NCBI GenBank assembly: GCA_022925895.1
Contig: JAKSYS010000286.1
Span: 1-64,000, forward strand
Source of the DNA: Fragilaria crotonensis
Taxonomy: Eukaryota; Bacillariophyta; Fragilariophyceae; Fragilariales; Fragilariaceae
Direction of reading: 5' to 3'
DNA length: 64,000 nucleotides
The notes below the pieces were generated by a model. That model worked only from the letters and a program-made list of their open reading frames with translations, did not search any database and had not been told where the DNA came from. The first letter of the stretch is position 1. The number at the start of each line of letters is the position of its first letter. This document shows, piece after piece, positions 23,561 through 35,080 of the stretch. The translations under genes were made by a program, and so were the position numbers.

Positions 23561-24179
23561 ACCTCCTCCGAATGTTAAGCATCTACGAAATCTGGCCAAC
23601 GATGGCGTGATAAATCCAGACCGTTTGGATCTCCTCCCATCAACTTGGAGGTGTCCGACGATCCCTTCGAACGCCTGGATGAGTTGTCCCCTTCGGTCAC
23701 GTGCGAGCATCCACACCTCGGTTTTGAGATCCAGGAGTGCCACATTCGAAAGCGAGGATATGTATCGGGGATCATCCGAATACCTCGGCCTCTCGGATTC
23801 GGAACGTTCGTCGCAAGTATATTGGCGCTTTCATCGTATCCATCAACGACGTCGCGGTTTTCACGGCTGCGAGCATTACTGCCGCCCTCGAAACCGTCGC
23901 CACGTCCGACGAACGTTCTTTCAAGATTGTCTTCGCTCCCGATCGCTATATTCCAGTCGTCGACCGTCATCTCGATCAACCACTCCATTTGTCCATCGAT
24001 CAGCTTCGTGTGATCTCGACCATCAAGCTCTCCCCATCGCCGCCAACCGCCATACATGACGGCTCATTTGAAGAATTTGATGACGATCCCAACGACGACC
24101 AAGTACAAATCCTCCTCCGTTCGCTAAACACGACGACGCACGGAACGTCAGAAGAGCAAGGTCTCGGTGGTTTCACTCG

Positions 24180-25130
24180 TCGAAAGCTCCGCAAGCTCCC
24201 AACTGGAGCGACTGGAAGCTGCCGAATTCAAGCAACTTGATTCCATGGCGAAGCAGGAAATGTACGGCGACCCAGTTCATGCGCCGAAGGGTTCCATCAT
24301 TCTTCGACAACACTGGAACTACATCATCAAGAGCGACGGGACTCGAAAGGCACGCAACTGTTGCGACAGGTCTCCTCGTGCGGCTCCGCAACTCAAACTG
24401 GCCAACACATACTCCAGTTGCATCGAGCAACCGTGTATGCGAATGTTCTTTGCGTTGTGCACGCACGAAGGGTTTATCAGCGAAAGTCGACGCGACGAAC
24501 GCATACGCGAATTCGCCGCCTCCTGACCAACCCGTTTGTCATCATCGATGACCAATATGCTGATTGGCATCTCGTCCGACATGGTATCGCCGTTTCGCGA
24601 CATGGTCCTTCCAGTGCAACATGCACTTCAGGGACATCGAGTCCGGCGCCCTTTGGGAGAAATTCGTCAACACTGTCATCGCGCGCCACGGTTTCAAGTC
24701 TACAACTCATGAGCGCAGCTTGTATCAGGGCACATACAAAGACCACCGGATGCTCATCTGTCGCCAAGTTGATGACCTCGCCATCGGGAGCACGAACACC
24801 GATGCCATCAAAGATCTCGTCCGAGTCATTTGTGCCGATGACGGAATCGACCTTCGCGATGAAGGCATTTGGAATCGTTCAACAGGTGGACGTTGAACAA
24901 ACCGATCGTTATATCAAGATTTCGTGCGAATCCTACATTGACAAGCTATTGGCACACTACGGATGGGCATCCTCAAGCTCGCGTGAGACAGACGAGAAAC
25001 CGATCGAACCCATCTGCGTCAACAACGCAACAAATGTTCGATGATTATGCGACGGCTCCTCATAACGGAACCGATGCGTATTGTGACCTTGAAACGGCTG
25101 CTGGGTTTTCTTATCAGGTGTCCTGGGCGC
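24180..25130 (+). pseudogene. Copia-D reverse transcriptase
   Basis: Frame 24167-24526 gives FKQLDSMAKQEMYGDPVHAPKG and the RQHWNYIIKSDGTRKARNCCD block. Frame 24237-24551 carries LSAKVDATNAYANSPPPDQPV, the first catalytic Asp motif (normally DxxxAF/Y). Frame 24564-24896 has the catalytic box CRQVDDLAIGSTNTDAIKDL (QVDD instead of YVDD). At least three frameshifts. Confidence 0.85.
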
Positions 25131-25131
25131 G

Positions 25132-25860
25132 TTGATATATGCATATGTTGTTGCTCGTCCGGACATTGGTTACGCGGTTACGACACTTGCGCGTTTCTCC
25201 GATCATCCGGCAAAAATACACTATGGCGCTCTGCGACGTGTTGCGCGCTATCTGCGAATGACAAAGACTTGGGGTCTATTCTACTGGCGTCGTTCCCTCA
25301 TTTCCTCTCTACCGCCCGGTACTTTCCAAACCCTCATTGCTGATCCGTCTCTGCCCGTTTTCCCGCAACCACAATCCCGACCGAACTCGCTGGGTATGTT
25401 GATGCCGCGCACGCTACTGACCTCACTACGCGCCGCTCCATTACTGGTCTCGTCTTCATGTTTGGTGGCGGTCCCTTGGCGTATAAATCAAAGATCCAGT
25501 CGACAGTTTCTACAAGCTCCACTGAGGCGGAGTTCCTCGCGGCTGTCCACGCCGCAAAGATTGCGAAATACTTGCGTTCCATTCTTCTCGAACTCGGCTA
25601 CCCACAGAGCCGACTACCCTGTTCGAAGATAACGCTGCGGCTATTCTCATGGTTAACGCAAGTCGTCCAACGCCTCGTGCACGCCATATTGATATTCAGC
25701 ATTTTGCTCTCCAGAATGGAAAGCCAACGGAGACATTGTTCTTTCCATATACCTGGCGTCGTCAATTCCGCGGACTCTTTGACTAAGTCACTCGGTTCCA
25801 CCCTGCACCATCGTCACGTTCGCCGTCTTATGGGTCATTATGGAGCTCCTGGGCACCAAC
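25132..25860 (+). pseudogene. Copia-D RNase H
   Basis: Frame 25132-25632 starts IYAYVVARPDIGYAVTTLARFSDHPAKIHYGALRRVARYLRMT. The following frame pieces give LAGYVDAAHATD (Asp), then AYKSKIQSTVSTSSTEAEFLAAVHAAKIAKYLR (Glu) at 25485-25600. The tail motif FHIPGVVNSADSLTKSLGS is at 25743-25800. This is the standard copia RNase H, broken by frameshifts. Confidence 0.85.
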
Positions 25861-25932
25861 GTCACCTAATCTCTCTTCTCTTCCCGATGCACTTCTATTT
25901 GCTCATTCGACCTATGTTCACAATGGGGAGTG

Positions 25933-26336
25933 TGTCAGTGCATATATTCTTTATCTCCGCAGCACCGTGCTACTGCCTACTGCGCACGATCGACTACCCA
26001 TGGTCGTAGCTGCGCGCCATGATGTGCGCTACTATGATTAGTCTAGTTTAAACGCCGATGTACTTTCGGCTCACAACTTCTAATATAATCCTTTATTACC
26101 TCAATCGCATTCTTGCCGGTCTATCTGATCGTAAGGGTGAAGGGGCAGAAGGATATACTCAGCCACAACGCTAACGCCATCACAACACACACACAACGCG
26201 CAATCGTATCGGTATCGCCACGCGTTGTGCCTTCTTGTTCCTGCGTTCGCACCTCTTCATTGCGACGGCCTCGTCCTAACCTGACTCCCAAGCGAGTCAC
26301 TGTTTGTGGAGCCGCCGTACTAGGGAGGGTCTCACA
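25933..26336 (+). repeat. Copia-D 3' LTR
   Basis: 404-bp LTR copy. It is preceded at 25922-25932 by the purine-rich aatggggagtg, a suitable polypurine tract. It is followed without target duplication by minus-strand helicase-like sequence. Confidence 0.93.
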
Positions 26337-26830
26337 CTTAGAAGGCGCTGCTCCATGTCTACCTGTCGTTGCGCTTTCTCTGCTGTTATTTCAGTCTTCA
26401 CTTTCGTGTTTGATTTCTCCTTTGCCAACATGCGCTTAACGAACTCGTCACGCTCTTGTAGATCACGTTCGCAATCTAATTTCGCTTGCTCCTCTTTCGT
26501 CAACCCAGATTCTTGTTCTTGTTGCTGACGTCGCCGTCTTCGTTCATCGTCGGGTCTTAGGATTGTGGTTGTACCTTCTTCATCGCTGTCATCGCGTGGA
26601 CTTTTACTCTTCCTTTCCTTAACTTTCTTCTTGCTCTCTCTCGTTCTGGTTGACTGCAAAACCGGGACGTCCTCCTCGTCTGTACTCGTCGTCAAAGTTT
26701 GTACTGCGCAGCTTGTTTCACCCAATCTGAGCACATTTTCATAAAGGCTTTGACAAAACAAACTCAATCGATCCGATGAAACTGAAATCCCACCATTCTT
26801 GAGCTAAGACAGGATGAAAGAGGGTGAGCT
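26337..26830 (-). pseudogene. PRP2/DHX16-like DEAH-box helicase, N-terminal fragment
   Basis: Minus-strand frame encoding SSDRLSLFCQSLYENVLRLG, an acidic/basic region (KKKVKERKSKSPRDDSDEEG) and ERDLQERDEFVKRMLAKEKSN followed by EKAQRQVDMEQRLLS. The ERDLQERDEF...RM...KE pattern followed by an AxRQ...EQRLLS stretch resembles the charged N-terminal part of splicing helicases of the DHX16/PRP2 group; this is recalled family knowledge, not a search. A cag acceptor-like site at the start (ggatttcag) suggests an exon boundary near 26800. The frame is cut at 26337 by the Copia-D LTR, and the helicase domains are absent. Confidence 0.45.
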
Positions 26831-26954
26831 GTTCTTTCGTCGTGCTACGGCGACTAGATAGGAAGCAAGAGCAGAGTGTGCAAACCCCAATAAGTCATGA
26901 AGTGCGTCCAAACACCAAGTCACGATCACATCTGATGACCACGTAATACTTAAA

Positions 26955-27550
26955 CTACAAAGCGACCCTGACTAAATAACAGGTAGTTTTCTCAATAGTA
27001 CCAGAGTAGTCGAGCCTATGCAGTTCTCCTTGGACTATCAACGATTCGAGGAGCGCGCTGATATGGACTTCTTGGCATTCTCGGGGGCCTGCGAACCAGT
27101 GCACCAGTGCTAGAACCATCATCTGCGGAGAGTGTTGATACAACTGTGAACCACTCTTCAAACCGCACGTGCGATGAGTACTCCAACGAAAGTCGGTCTC
27201 GTCCTCGGTGCGTGTAATACTCGGACCAGAACCATAAAAGTGCTCGAAAATTGGGCAAAATATCTGCATGATCACCCAGAATAGAAGATAGCCCTCGATA
27301 TCGTTCGAAAGGTGGGACTTTTTGATCATCAATTTCAAGCTGATTCATAGACGCCGACAGCAATGACTCGCGTTCTCGAACCACCTCGTGACCTGTGGAG
27401 ACTGCATCCTTTTCTCTTGTATCTAATCGCCTAAGCTCGCGGATGACCCCAGAAAGCTGACGGCGACGACTCGCTAACATTGAAACTACGACCGCGGTGT
27501 TGAGGCAACAAATATTCTCGTGGTCGATGTTTTTCAGATCAACGACGACG
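26955..27550 (-). pseudogene. Unidentified helical ORF fragments, possibly midasin-related
   Basis: Two overlapping minus-strand frames read LLYVVVDLKNIDHENICC then SMLASRRRQLSGVIRELRRLDTREKDAV, ending in STGALV / LVHWFAGPRECQEVHISALLES. The QRR-LSxVIxxLxxL helix resembles the stretch that follows the segment found at 29429-29815 in midasin. The piece could therefore be the downstream part of that same broken gene, on the same strand. I do not recognise the rest. The change of frame in the middle (near 27300) indicates decay. Confidence 0.3.
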
Positions 27551-27572
27551 TACAGCAGGTCCCGTAGGAGCC

Positions 27573-29432
27573 GCTGAAGATGACCCCGAACGACGATGGA
27601 ACAATGGAGAAAGCCCTCACATCAGCGAACGTTCCGTTGCATGGGATAAAGACATCGTCACTGACATAAAGCTATTTAGTTATGAAGATGGCGCACCTTA
27701 TACTCCCAGTGAGACGAGAGAACGAATTGCAGCGACATACTTTGAAGGACTGATCAAGAATAGGACGGACGCATCAGGTGAGATGAGAACGGCGGCACTA
27801 CCAGCCGTCGACGCTGGGCTTTACACCAGCCCGACATCGGACGTCCCCAAATCGAATGGTAGTGACGGTGACCGCAGCAACGCAGTCTACTGGCGAAGCA
27901 AGGAGCCAGACGACGAGAGGTTGGCAGTGAGTGATGAACCTACGCTTGCCGACAAAGCCGTTTTCACCCGCAAATCAGAAGACGAGGATGATCGAAGCAA
28001 AGTTGACTCGATCATGCTAATTGACAACGACGACGAGGACGATGATGATGACGACGAGGAAGAAGATGACGAAGAGATTATGGAGGAAATCGCAAGAGAA
28101 TGCTCTCCTGTCAGCGCGTGTCTCACTGAGGTTGGCACAATGGCGGGTGAAATCTACAATAGTGTCGAGGAGAATCGCAAGCGTCAAGATTCCAACGCTG
28201 GGGCTGAAGAAGATAACTTACAAAAGGCGAGGCTATTCTGACTCAGGAAAACGAAATTTCCTTGGTTCCCTCAAACTCGGATGCTGTTCCACAGTCCGAT
28301 GAAACAACAGACCCCGACCCACCGGAGAACTCAATCACGCCTACACAACGCCCTACGACCCTCAGGAAATCCCGGCGTACCCTTCGGAAGAGGATCACTT
28401 CTGCAGTACCCAACTGAGTACGATGTCACCCACAGTCCGCTGCCTGCAGTTCCGTCTCTTCTTGGCGAAGACGTATTCGAGGATGAAGACGTTGGAACCG
28501 TCGACCGTGAATTGGATTTCAGCAACCAGACATGGAGCCAGAGACAGCAGAGGTTGGCGAGAAGGATGAGGTGCTCGTTTTGCCGAATGTCGTTGCCGGC
28601 GACGAATCGGAACCTAATCAGAAGCAGAGGAGGCTGGAGACGAACCGTCCTACGAGGACAAGATGCTGAAAGCTGAGAGGATGCCGAGGCTACCAATTCT
28701 ATTCTGAGCAGCGCTGCGTTGAGCGCAGCTCTATTGGGCTGGGCCCGAAGATATCGAATCGTCTTTCCGACGTACCGCAAGATGAGCGACTGGCTGCTCC
28801 CGAAGGAGTAGATCCCATTGATATTCCTATCCGAAGAGGCGCGTCGGCGGAGAAACCATGTCCAGTGGGGAAGCCTATGTTGTGGGATCCATCGATGATT
28901 CCTCTCGTGATCCCCAGCATCCCGAAGCTATGGTATGGATTCATAAACACCCCACTAACGAGGATATGAATGCGAGCCATGATTACCCGGTCGGGACTGC
29001 TGTGAACGAGAGTCGCGACGACGGGGTCTCAGAAGAAGAACATTTCATTGACGAGGAGCAACCACCTGATAACTCAAAGACCCGCGACGCGTTCGCACAA
29101 TCGAAGGATACTGGAAGTTGGGTCGAAAGTGCTATATCTTGATCTGCATCGGTCTCGCTGTTCTCGCGATAATTATTGCCATCAGTGTCGTCTTCGGGAC
29201 GAAAAGCGCGAGTAGCAATGCGATGGAGGGACCTTCCACAGGCGGCGAGACTCGTGAGACACAATTCAGTCAACTTCTTCTTGTGGGAAATTCTCTGGCG
29301 GATCCTTCGCTACTTTCGGATGAATCATCGTCGGAGTCCAAGGCGATGAATTGGATCATTTACGAAGACCCACTGGCGCTTGATCCTACCAACGCCTCGG
29401 CTGAGAACGAATTGCGTATCTTGCAGATCTAG
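27573..29432 (+). pseudogene. Diatom LRR receptor-like protein, N-terminal fragment
   Basis: Plus-strand pieces of one decayed gene. Frame 27573-28241 encodes DKDIVTDIKLFSYEDGAPYTPSETRERIAATYFEG and a long Asp/Glu run (near 28020-28080). Other frames continue to 28676 and 28858-29142. Frame 29118-29432 has a membrane helix (YILICIGLAVLAIIIAISVVFG), then SSSESKAMNWIIYEDPLALD...ENELRILQ. The pattern membrane helix + S-P/E-x-x-A-x-x-W-I-x-x-E-D-P-L followed by Q-R-Y matches the start of the ectodomain in diatom LRR receptor-like proteins (recalled). The frame stops at 29430, exactly where the LRR part should follow, and no leucine-rich repeats are present downstream. Confidence 0.6.
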
Positions 29433-30300
29433 CCGCACTGCATTTCCGAAATAGACACTTCCGCCCGCAGTCGCTGCACCTCAAGCAGAGACCGTTCAAA
29501 ATAGGATTTTGCGTTCGCAAGCTGGGTCATGGCGCCCTCGGATAGAAGGGAGCCACAAGGGGATGGGACAGGCAAAAGAAACATGTGTTTCATGTCACGC
29601 AGTTCACCCGGAACTGACCATTTTGTATTTTTGAACCCGTTCTTCTTGAGGGCCTTGAAAAGATCCGACACAGCTCGCTGCTTCATCTGTTGTGAGGTTT
29701 TATCCTTCCTTAGAGACTGGATGCGGTCGAAGATGGCTACGCATACATCTGCGGAGAGCTGGGATCCCATTTGAGCCCAAGATTGCCGGTATTCAGTTTC
29801 CACCCGTAGTAACATCGTAATGCATCTCTTTGTGATATTGACTCATTCTTCTCACGAACTCGTCAGAATCAAGTCCGACGTTGAGAGCGGATTCCCACTT
29901 CCTTCGAACCGGAGTCGTCGAATAGGCTATCGATTCAGCATCATGAATCTCCACCGAATTCTCAATCAGAGGGAAAATTTCCCTATTGCTCGGAACTTTC
30001 GTCGACGATTCGGTGCCGGCGCTATCTGGAGCTCGAATACCTTCGCTGTAGTATTCCTCCAGAAGCGACAAAGAGACACTTCGAGGACGTCGTCATACCC
30101 GCGAAGGTGTTTCATCAGCTTTCGATGATTCCTTTCGGTCGACTCGACGAGGGCATAGTAAGATTGCTCGTCCCACTTCGCAAGTTTCACTTCGTCTTTC
30201 AGCTTGGATTCAAGTGGACTCCGCATTGCGTTCTGTCGCGAAGCGACAGAGGAGGAATTGCGAGTAATATGAACAAATTGACGAAAGAATGCGGAAGATA
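29429..30300 (-). pseudogene. Midasin (MDN1)-like fragment
   Basis: Minus-strand frames 30427-29966, 30071-29793 and 29815-29429 read in sequence. First comes SPLESKLKDEVKLAKWDEQSYYALVESTERNHRKLMKHLRGYDDVL. Then comes EYRQSWAQMG, and RIQSLRKDKTSQQMKQRAVSDLFKALKKNGFKNTKWSVP followed by AKSYFERSLLEVQRLRAEV. These resemble, in order, segments from the long helical linker of midasin, the giant AAA ATPase of 60S ribosome assembly (W-D/N...YWAL..S..K.HR.L..; KQRALSDLF..L...G; C..YF.RSL). Two frameshifts separate the frames. Only a small internal part of a normally ~5000-residue protein is here, so this is a relic. Confidence 0.55.
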
Positions 30301-30640
30301 GACTGCCCAGCGAGGTCAACGTTGGCTCCAAACTGACATGCCAGCGACTTAACGAGCCCGATCTGCATACTGGTGTACGCAACTGCTCTGAAACGAGGAT
30401 TAGATCCTGATGGAGGCAACGCCGCATGCACCAGGTCGGACCGCCATACGATCACGTCGCCTTTGGCGAGATGGATTCGTTTAGGTTCCAACAAAAAATC
30501 ATTTTGAAGTCTATCGATTTCCTCATCGGTCAACGGAACCCAGGAGAACTTACCATGATAAATGTCCTTCGTGAGTTCTTGGTCTTCAATCAAGGCGGCA
30601 GCTGAATCAAAGCAGGAATCATGATCAGGTGCCAGTCAGC
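30290..30640 (-). pseudogene. Phytanoyl-CoA dioxygenase (PhyH)-like C-terminal fragment
   Basis: Frame ending at 30593 reads GKFSWVPLTDEEIDRLQNDFLLEPKRIHLAKGDVIVWRSDLVHAALPPSG, then FRAVAYTSMQ. In Fe(II)/2-oxoglutarate oxygenases of the PhyH type, the K/P-G-D-(L/V)-x-x-W-x-S-x-x-(V)H segment supplies the last iron-binding His and the following Arg binds 2-oxoglutarate. Both are present. Upstream the frame closes near 30640, and downstream it runs into the midasin-like fragment, so the N-terminal HxD motif is missing. A gene fragment only. Confidence 0.5.
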
Positions 30641-30904
30641 AGAGCGGCGACGTCATGATCAGCAACAAACAAATCCAACTTCGCACAAAACTGACGATTA
30701 CCAGACAGGCTCTCAGATCGGGTAACCACAAGACTGGTGTGTCAAGTGACCCAACCAAGTGACCTATTCAAGTATTGTGAGAATCGTGCGATGTTGGTTG
30801 TGTGTGATGCATGCACAACATCGAAACCACTTTTGCTTTGAGGACTCCTGCTTGAACAACATGATGACAAGTTGTTTGGAGTGTGTGTGTTGGTGTTCTC
30901 CGCA

Positions 30905-30912
30905 GCTTCAGC
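30905..30912. repeat. 8-bp target-site duplication, left copy (P-like element)
   Basis: gcttcagc directly precedes the left terminal inverted repeat and recurs at 35738-35745 directly after the right one. Eight bp is the known duplication length of P elements. Confidence 0.85.
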
Positions 30913-31027
30913 CAAGGGTACATATATTTTAGAGGGTGGACAACGTGCGTAGAAGCTCATGTAGAGGCCATGTTTGATGTCTCGTAAAAATCGTCCTTCC
31001 GTCATCGGTTCCATCACGCACAAGAAA
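30913..31027. repeat. P-like element left terminal inverted repeat
   Basis: Outer part caagggtacatat followed by attttagagggtggacaacg matches the reverse complement of 35704-35737 with a single 1-bp gap. An inner block around 30985-31027 matches 35625-35672. Confidence 0.85.
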
Positions 31028-31132
31028 AATCTTCGATCATTCACCCCACAGTAAAAGCATTAAGCATCATACTAGTTGCAGCATTGTCAGCCATCATTCT
31101 TGATCCTTGGCAGCTGTTGTTGACATCAAGGT

Positions 31133-32447
31133 GTGTACGGTTGTTGTCCTAGTAGTAGTACTAGCAACATGGACCATTCTGATAAAAAGAAGAAACATTC
31201 CATTACCCCATATCCTGGCAGTGGTGCCCCTAGTGGAAAACGCCGAAAACACATCTTCCGTCGATGTGACTGTGGATTGCAGTTTTGTCACAAAGGGGAC
31301 ATCCAAGCAACATTGGATGAACTCAACTGCCATGAGTTGACAGACTTCAAGCAAGTTTACGCATGTGACAGTCCATCGACTCATACCCAGAGGAAGCATT
31401 TTGCCTTTCGGAAGAGTGTTGAGGTCCATCTCAGGATTCCGCTCCACCTTGTGAAGGCAGGAAAGCGATACTACATTCACAAATTCCATTGGCCGATTGT
31501 GTTGATTCAGATGCGGCTTGCTACCACATTGCTATTAAATGCCAAATGCATAAAAATTATCCAAGACCAACAACAAATGTTGTATGGAATAACAAGCGAG
31601 TCGCTGGGGAATCTCGCAATACATACAAAACCTTGCCCGTGAGTTCCTTGCTGGCTTGACACTTTCAAGAAGAGACGTCAGACCTTCACCTTCAAGTTCA
31701 AGCACCTGTGGCATCACAAAGGACATCATAGCCTATATCAAGCCATGTCATCAGACCGTTCGCTTCGACACAACATCCGCTCAGAACAAGTTCCTGATGA
31801 TGCCGTCATGCAAGGGGTGGAAACTGCTTCAACGAACCAGTATAAAATTGAAGAAACCCCAGCCTATCATCGTATTCCGTCCACGTCATCTTTGACAGGA
31901 AACGTTGAAGGTGGATCTCCACTATACGCTAGCCCTGTGTCGTCGCCACTAGCTCCACGGGCTCTTTTACCACCTACACCCCAATCAGAAATTGTAACGA
32001 CACCTGAGACTATTGTCAGAAAACTACGGCAGCGTTTTCAGAGTCACCAACAGCGTGGACATGCATGCAAAGACTTTCTAGAAACAAAAGGAGTCACTCG
32101 ATGAATTCAACCAGCTTTTACCAGAAGTTGAAGTTTCAAACCTATTTTTGGCGGCTTCCGGCGCGATGGACGACGAGCAAGATGATGCAGAAGCTGACAA
32201 ACCTGATGCCGAAAACGGAGCTACAATGCCTAAGTCTAACCGCAAAAGACAAGGTGCGATGGACTTGTGTCTTTCTTACAAGCCGGCAATGTATGTAAAC
32301 CTTTGGAGACTAAGAACCACAAAAAATGTCGCACATAACCTCGAGTTTTCTACAACAACGGATCCCTCACGGGCGATGAATTACTCAGACAGTTTTGAGG
32401 TGGCAGGGCACTGTGAGCTGATTGGGGTCGAATTTTGGGTTTGTTGA
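31133..32447 (+). pseudogene. P-like transposase, N-terminal frames
   Basis: Three open pieces (31133-31642, 31745-32104, 32148-32447) precede the main transposase frame. The first has FRRCDCGLQFCHKGDIQATLDELNC, a Cys/His cluster that could be a DNA-binding finger. An alternative frame near 31494-31560 gives DAACYHIAIKCQMH. A typical THAP finger (C2CH followed by AVPTYIF) is not evident. The third ends KPAMYVNLWRLRTTKNVAHNLEFSTTTDPSRAMNY...GHCELIG, which appears to join the main frame through a shift near 32430. The reading order is inferred. Confidence 0.45.
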
Positions 32448-34099
32448 ATGATGCTGCTGGGCAAAATGTGAAGTTTGTTGATTTGCTTAGATCCGCTAAT
32501 ACCAGATTCTCCGTGACAGGTTATCCATCGAAAGAGGCGGTTACGTTTGCAAACCATATAGATCCAACCCAATTGGTGGCTGCCTACCACTGCTCATCGC
32601 ACAATCTGAAGGCAAGCCGCAACCAGCTTCTACGAAGCCATCCGAATGGCTCGCGATTACTAAAAATGCACGAAACCCATTTTGGTTGGACAGAAATCGA
32701 AGAGTGCTACAATCGCGACATCATGAGACAACCCCAAATCACCAAACTTCGCCAGGCTTCCGTTGATGTCGACTCATACTCCACCATGTGTGTGTCCTAT
32801 GCCAAAGCTCCTTCAGCCCGGGAAACCTTGATTGAACAGTGTCTCTTTCTTGCCAACTCCCTGATGTGCAGTAATAAAATGAAGGAGCTCGACCTGGGGA
32901 ACGCTCAAAAAATATATCGGAATGCAATTCCAATATTCCGGAGCATGGTGACTCCTCATACGCCGTACCACATTCGATCAGCTTTGAATACATTGGAATA
33001 CACCAGTGTGGTCGGCGCTATTTTCAATGATTTTTTCTTGAATAGAGAAGTTACTATAACAAAGGACAACATCGATGCCCATGAGGCAATGATAAAAACA
33101 TTTGTGGACGAGTTCTATGACAAGTGGTATGAAAATCTTGATGTCGGCCTAACAAAAAAGGATCGGTCCAAGCACTTTGTATCATCAATAACCTACAAAA
33201 ATCTGCGGATGAGTGTGCGAGGTTTCTTTGAGTACTGTCGACTAGCCTTATTCAAGTCGAGCAACCCACCTGATTTCATTCTGGTCAGTCACTCGAATTC
33301 GAGCTCTATTGAGTCCGTATTTTCATTGGCAAGAAGTCAAAACAGAGATACACCGCAGGGATTTTGCACATCGATTGCAGTTCAAAGCTCCACCGAAGCG
33401 GTTGCTGTGGTAAAGACATTCAACAAGCCAGCATATGCCAGTGAGGACATTCCTGATGTCGACATGTCAGGAATGTTAGATTTGCTGAACAGAAAAGATG
33501 CTGAGCGAGACCGAATTTTCGCAAATTTCCTGTCGCGTCGAAAAGAAATTCAAGCCAGAGCCACAACTATTTATCAAGTGCAAATAATATTTGGAGGAAT
33601 TATCAAATCAAGTCTTTCATCGGGCTACAAACGAATGCTAGAGATACTCGAGGGCAAAGCAAAACAAAGGCTTGAAGCATGCGGCTTTCTAGGCCTGCTC
33701 CTAGCGGACGAAAAGGATTTTGTAGCCACGTTGAAGCTCGCAATTTTTACTTCCAATGAGGGTTGGTACAAATCTCTATGCTGTCTGGAAGAAGACGATG
33801 AAATCAATTTCAACGCAGCTTGTTCGTGCATCCTGTCTCATCTGTTTCGGAACTTATATGAAGCGTCAACTTTCAAGAATCGGAAGAATGTTCTCTCTTC
33901 ATACCACCACCGATTGTACAAACTGATGAAGGAGAGGAATCTCCCTCCGTGGAAATATGTAAATGATGCATTGCCTGCCTGTCTGAGAACAAACGATGCA
34001 CCAGTGTGTCTTTTAATACAACGCTTGTCTGACGTATTGTTGGAGTGGGTGTACGATGCCATGTCTGTAAGGCTGTCAGAAAAACAAACTGAAAGGTAG
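32435..34099 (+). pseudogene. P-superfamily transposase, catalytic region
   Basis: 554-codon frame; the listed first codon is TTG, so the true start is upstream through a frame change or intron. Motifs in P/THAP9 order: ANHIDPTQLVAAYHCSSHNLKASRN (like the D-P-x-H-L-x-K-x-x-R-N block); GWTEIEECY...RQASVDVDSYSTMCVSYAKAPSARETL (like W..I...Y....L...HI...F.KMKV.YA.QV.S..VA); SSITYKNLRMSVRGFFEYCRLAL (like FLT..TY.GLKIT...); then ILVSHSNSSSIESVFSLARSQNRDTPQGF (like L.t...SQD.LENLFG.IR....ND.PT..QF). The enzyme would excise and reinsert the element. Catalytic residues were not assigned. Confidence 0.65.
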
Positions 34100-34838
34100 A
34101 GACTGCTTTACCGCATCAGTCGAAGGCCAACAACATTGCTTCCCAGGAAGAGCTCATGAATCAAGTGCAGCGTTTCTTTGGTTGGTCTATTTTTCCTTAA
34201 AGCAGAAACTGGAAAGCGAGCAACACGACAATGAGGAACACCTTGCATTACTGGACAAAATGTCCGTGCTTCACCATGAGGTAATCCACGATGATCACTA
34301 CATGAAGAACTGCTATCCCTTTGCCAACCAACTTTTAAATAAAGGTGGCCTCACATTGGTTGCAATTAGGTTCATCGGATTTGGTCGGAGCCTCATGACG
34401 AAGGTGAAAGAGTTGACAGTCCAAACATTGCTTCAAAAAGGCAACAGGGCTATCGAGGACCATGTTGCCGATGTCCATAGTTCTCAGAATCTGAAACGAA
34501 TCTTTTGGTCATGTTGCAATTCCAGTTACAACGAGACGATAAATGAAAACAAAAATGAGAGTATCCTGCAGTCACTTTATGTAGCACTGACGAAGAAAAC
34601 AATCCACGCATGGGCAGGTATGATTTCCCGTCGATTCAAGGAATTGTATACAGGCAGACATGCAAACAACACAACAAAGTTACCATTACGTGTCGAATTG
34701 GAGGCATCATCTAAGATGAGCTGGAAGAATAAATCAGCGTTGAAGAAAGGAGCGGAAACTGAGCAGAAGAACCACACCACCAAACTACCGGTAGTGCCAT
34801 TAGAGGATATCAACATAAAATGTAAGCATGAATTGTGA
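34100..34838 (+). pseudogene. P-like transposase, C-terminal frame
   Basis: Frame containing CFPGRAHESSAAFLWLVYFSLKQKL, then HYMKNCYPFANQLLNKGGLTLVAIRFIGFGRS. The x-NKGGL motif followed by a hydrophobic helix is usual near the C-terminus of P-type transposases. The tail is Lys-rich. It is separated from the main frame by one frameshift or a short intron at about 34099. Confidence 0.5.
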
Positions 34839-35080
34839 TCGTCCTGGAAAGAATATTGAGAAAACCGCCATCCGAATGAGCTCCACAGGTGTTGTCACTG
34901 ATCTTCATCGGTGTCGGGATATCTCAACAAAATATTGACTTCTAATGGAAGGACTTGGCATTGTATTGGTCAAACGGTCCGCCAAAGGGATGGTAGATGG
35001 ACGGATCGAAGGATTTGTCTAGGGACTTGTGGATGGAATGTCAATACACGGTGCCAGAAGGGTTCAAAAGACTTCGTCGG

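Larger units (their letters stand above)
19195..26336 (+). mobile_element. Copia-D, Ty1/copia LTR retrotransposon
   Basis: 7.1-kb plus-strand element with LTRs of 398 and 404 bp (TGTCAGTGCATATATTC...GGGTCTCACA). As read, they differ by one substitution near 19250 (cggtcg/cgatcg) and two short indels (2 and 4 bp). Inside are gag, protease, integrase, RT and RNase H in copia order, with many frameshifts. There is no target-site duplication: the left flank ends ...cacaaaat and the right flank begins cttagaagg. The flanks also belong to unrelated sequence (LINE C versus a helicase fragment), implying recombination or deletion after insertion. Confidence 0.92.

Noticed and set aside
27887-28138. 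Ser-rich minus-strand frame
   Set aside because: It is the complement of the Asp/Glu-coding (gacgac) run of the plus-strand LRR-type fragment.
30742-31044. Minus-strand frame of 100 codons over the left end of the P-like element
   Set aside because: It spans the inverted repeat and its flank across the element boundary; no domain.
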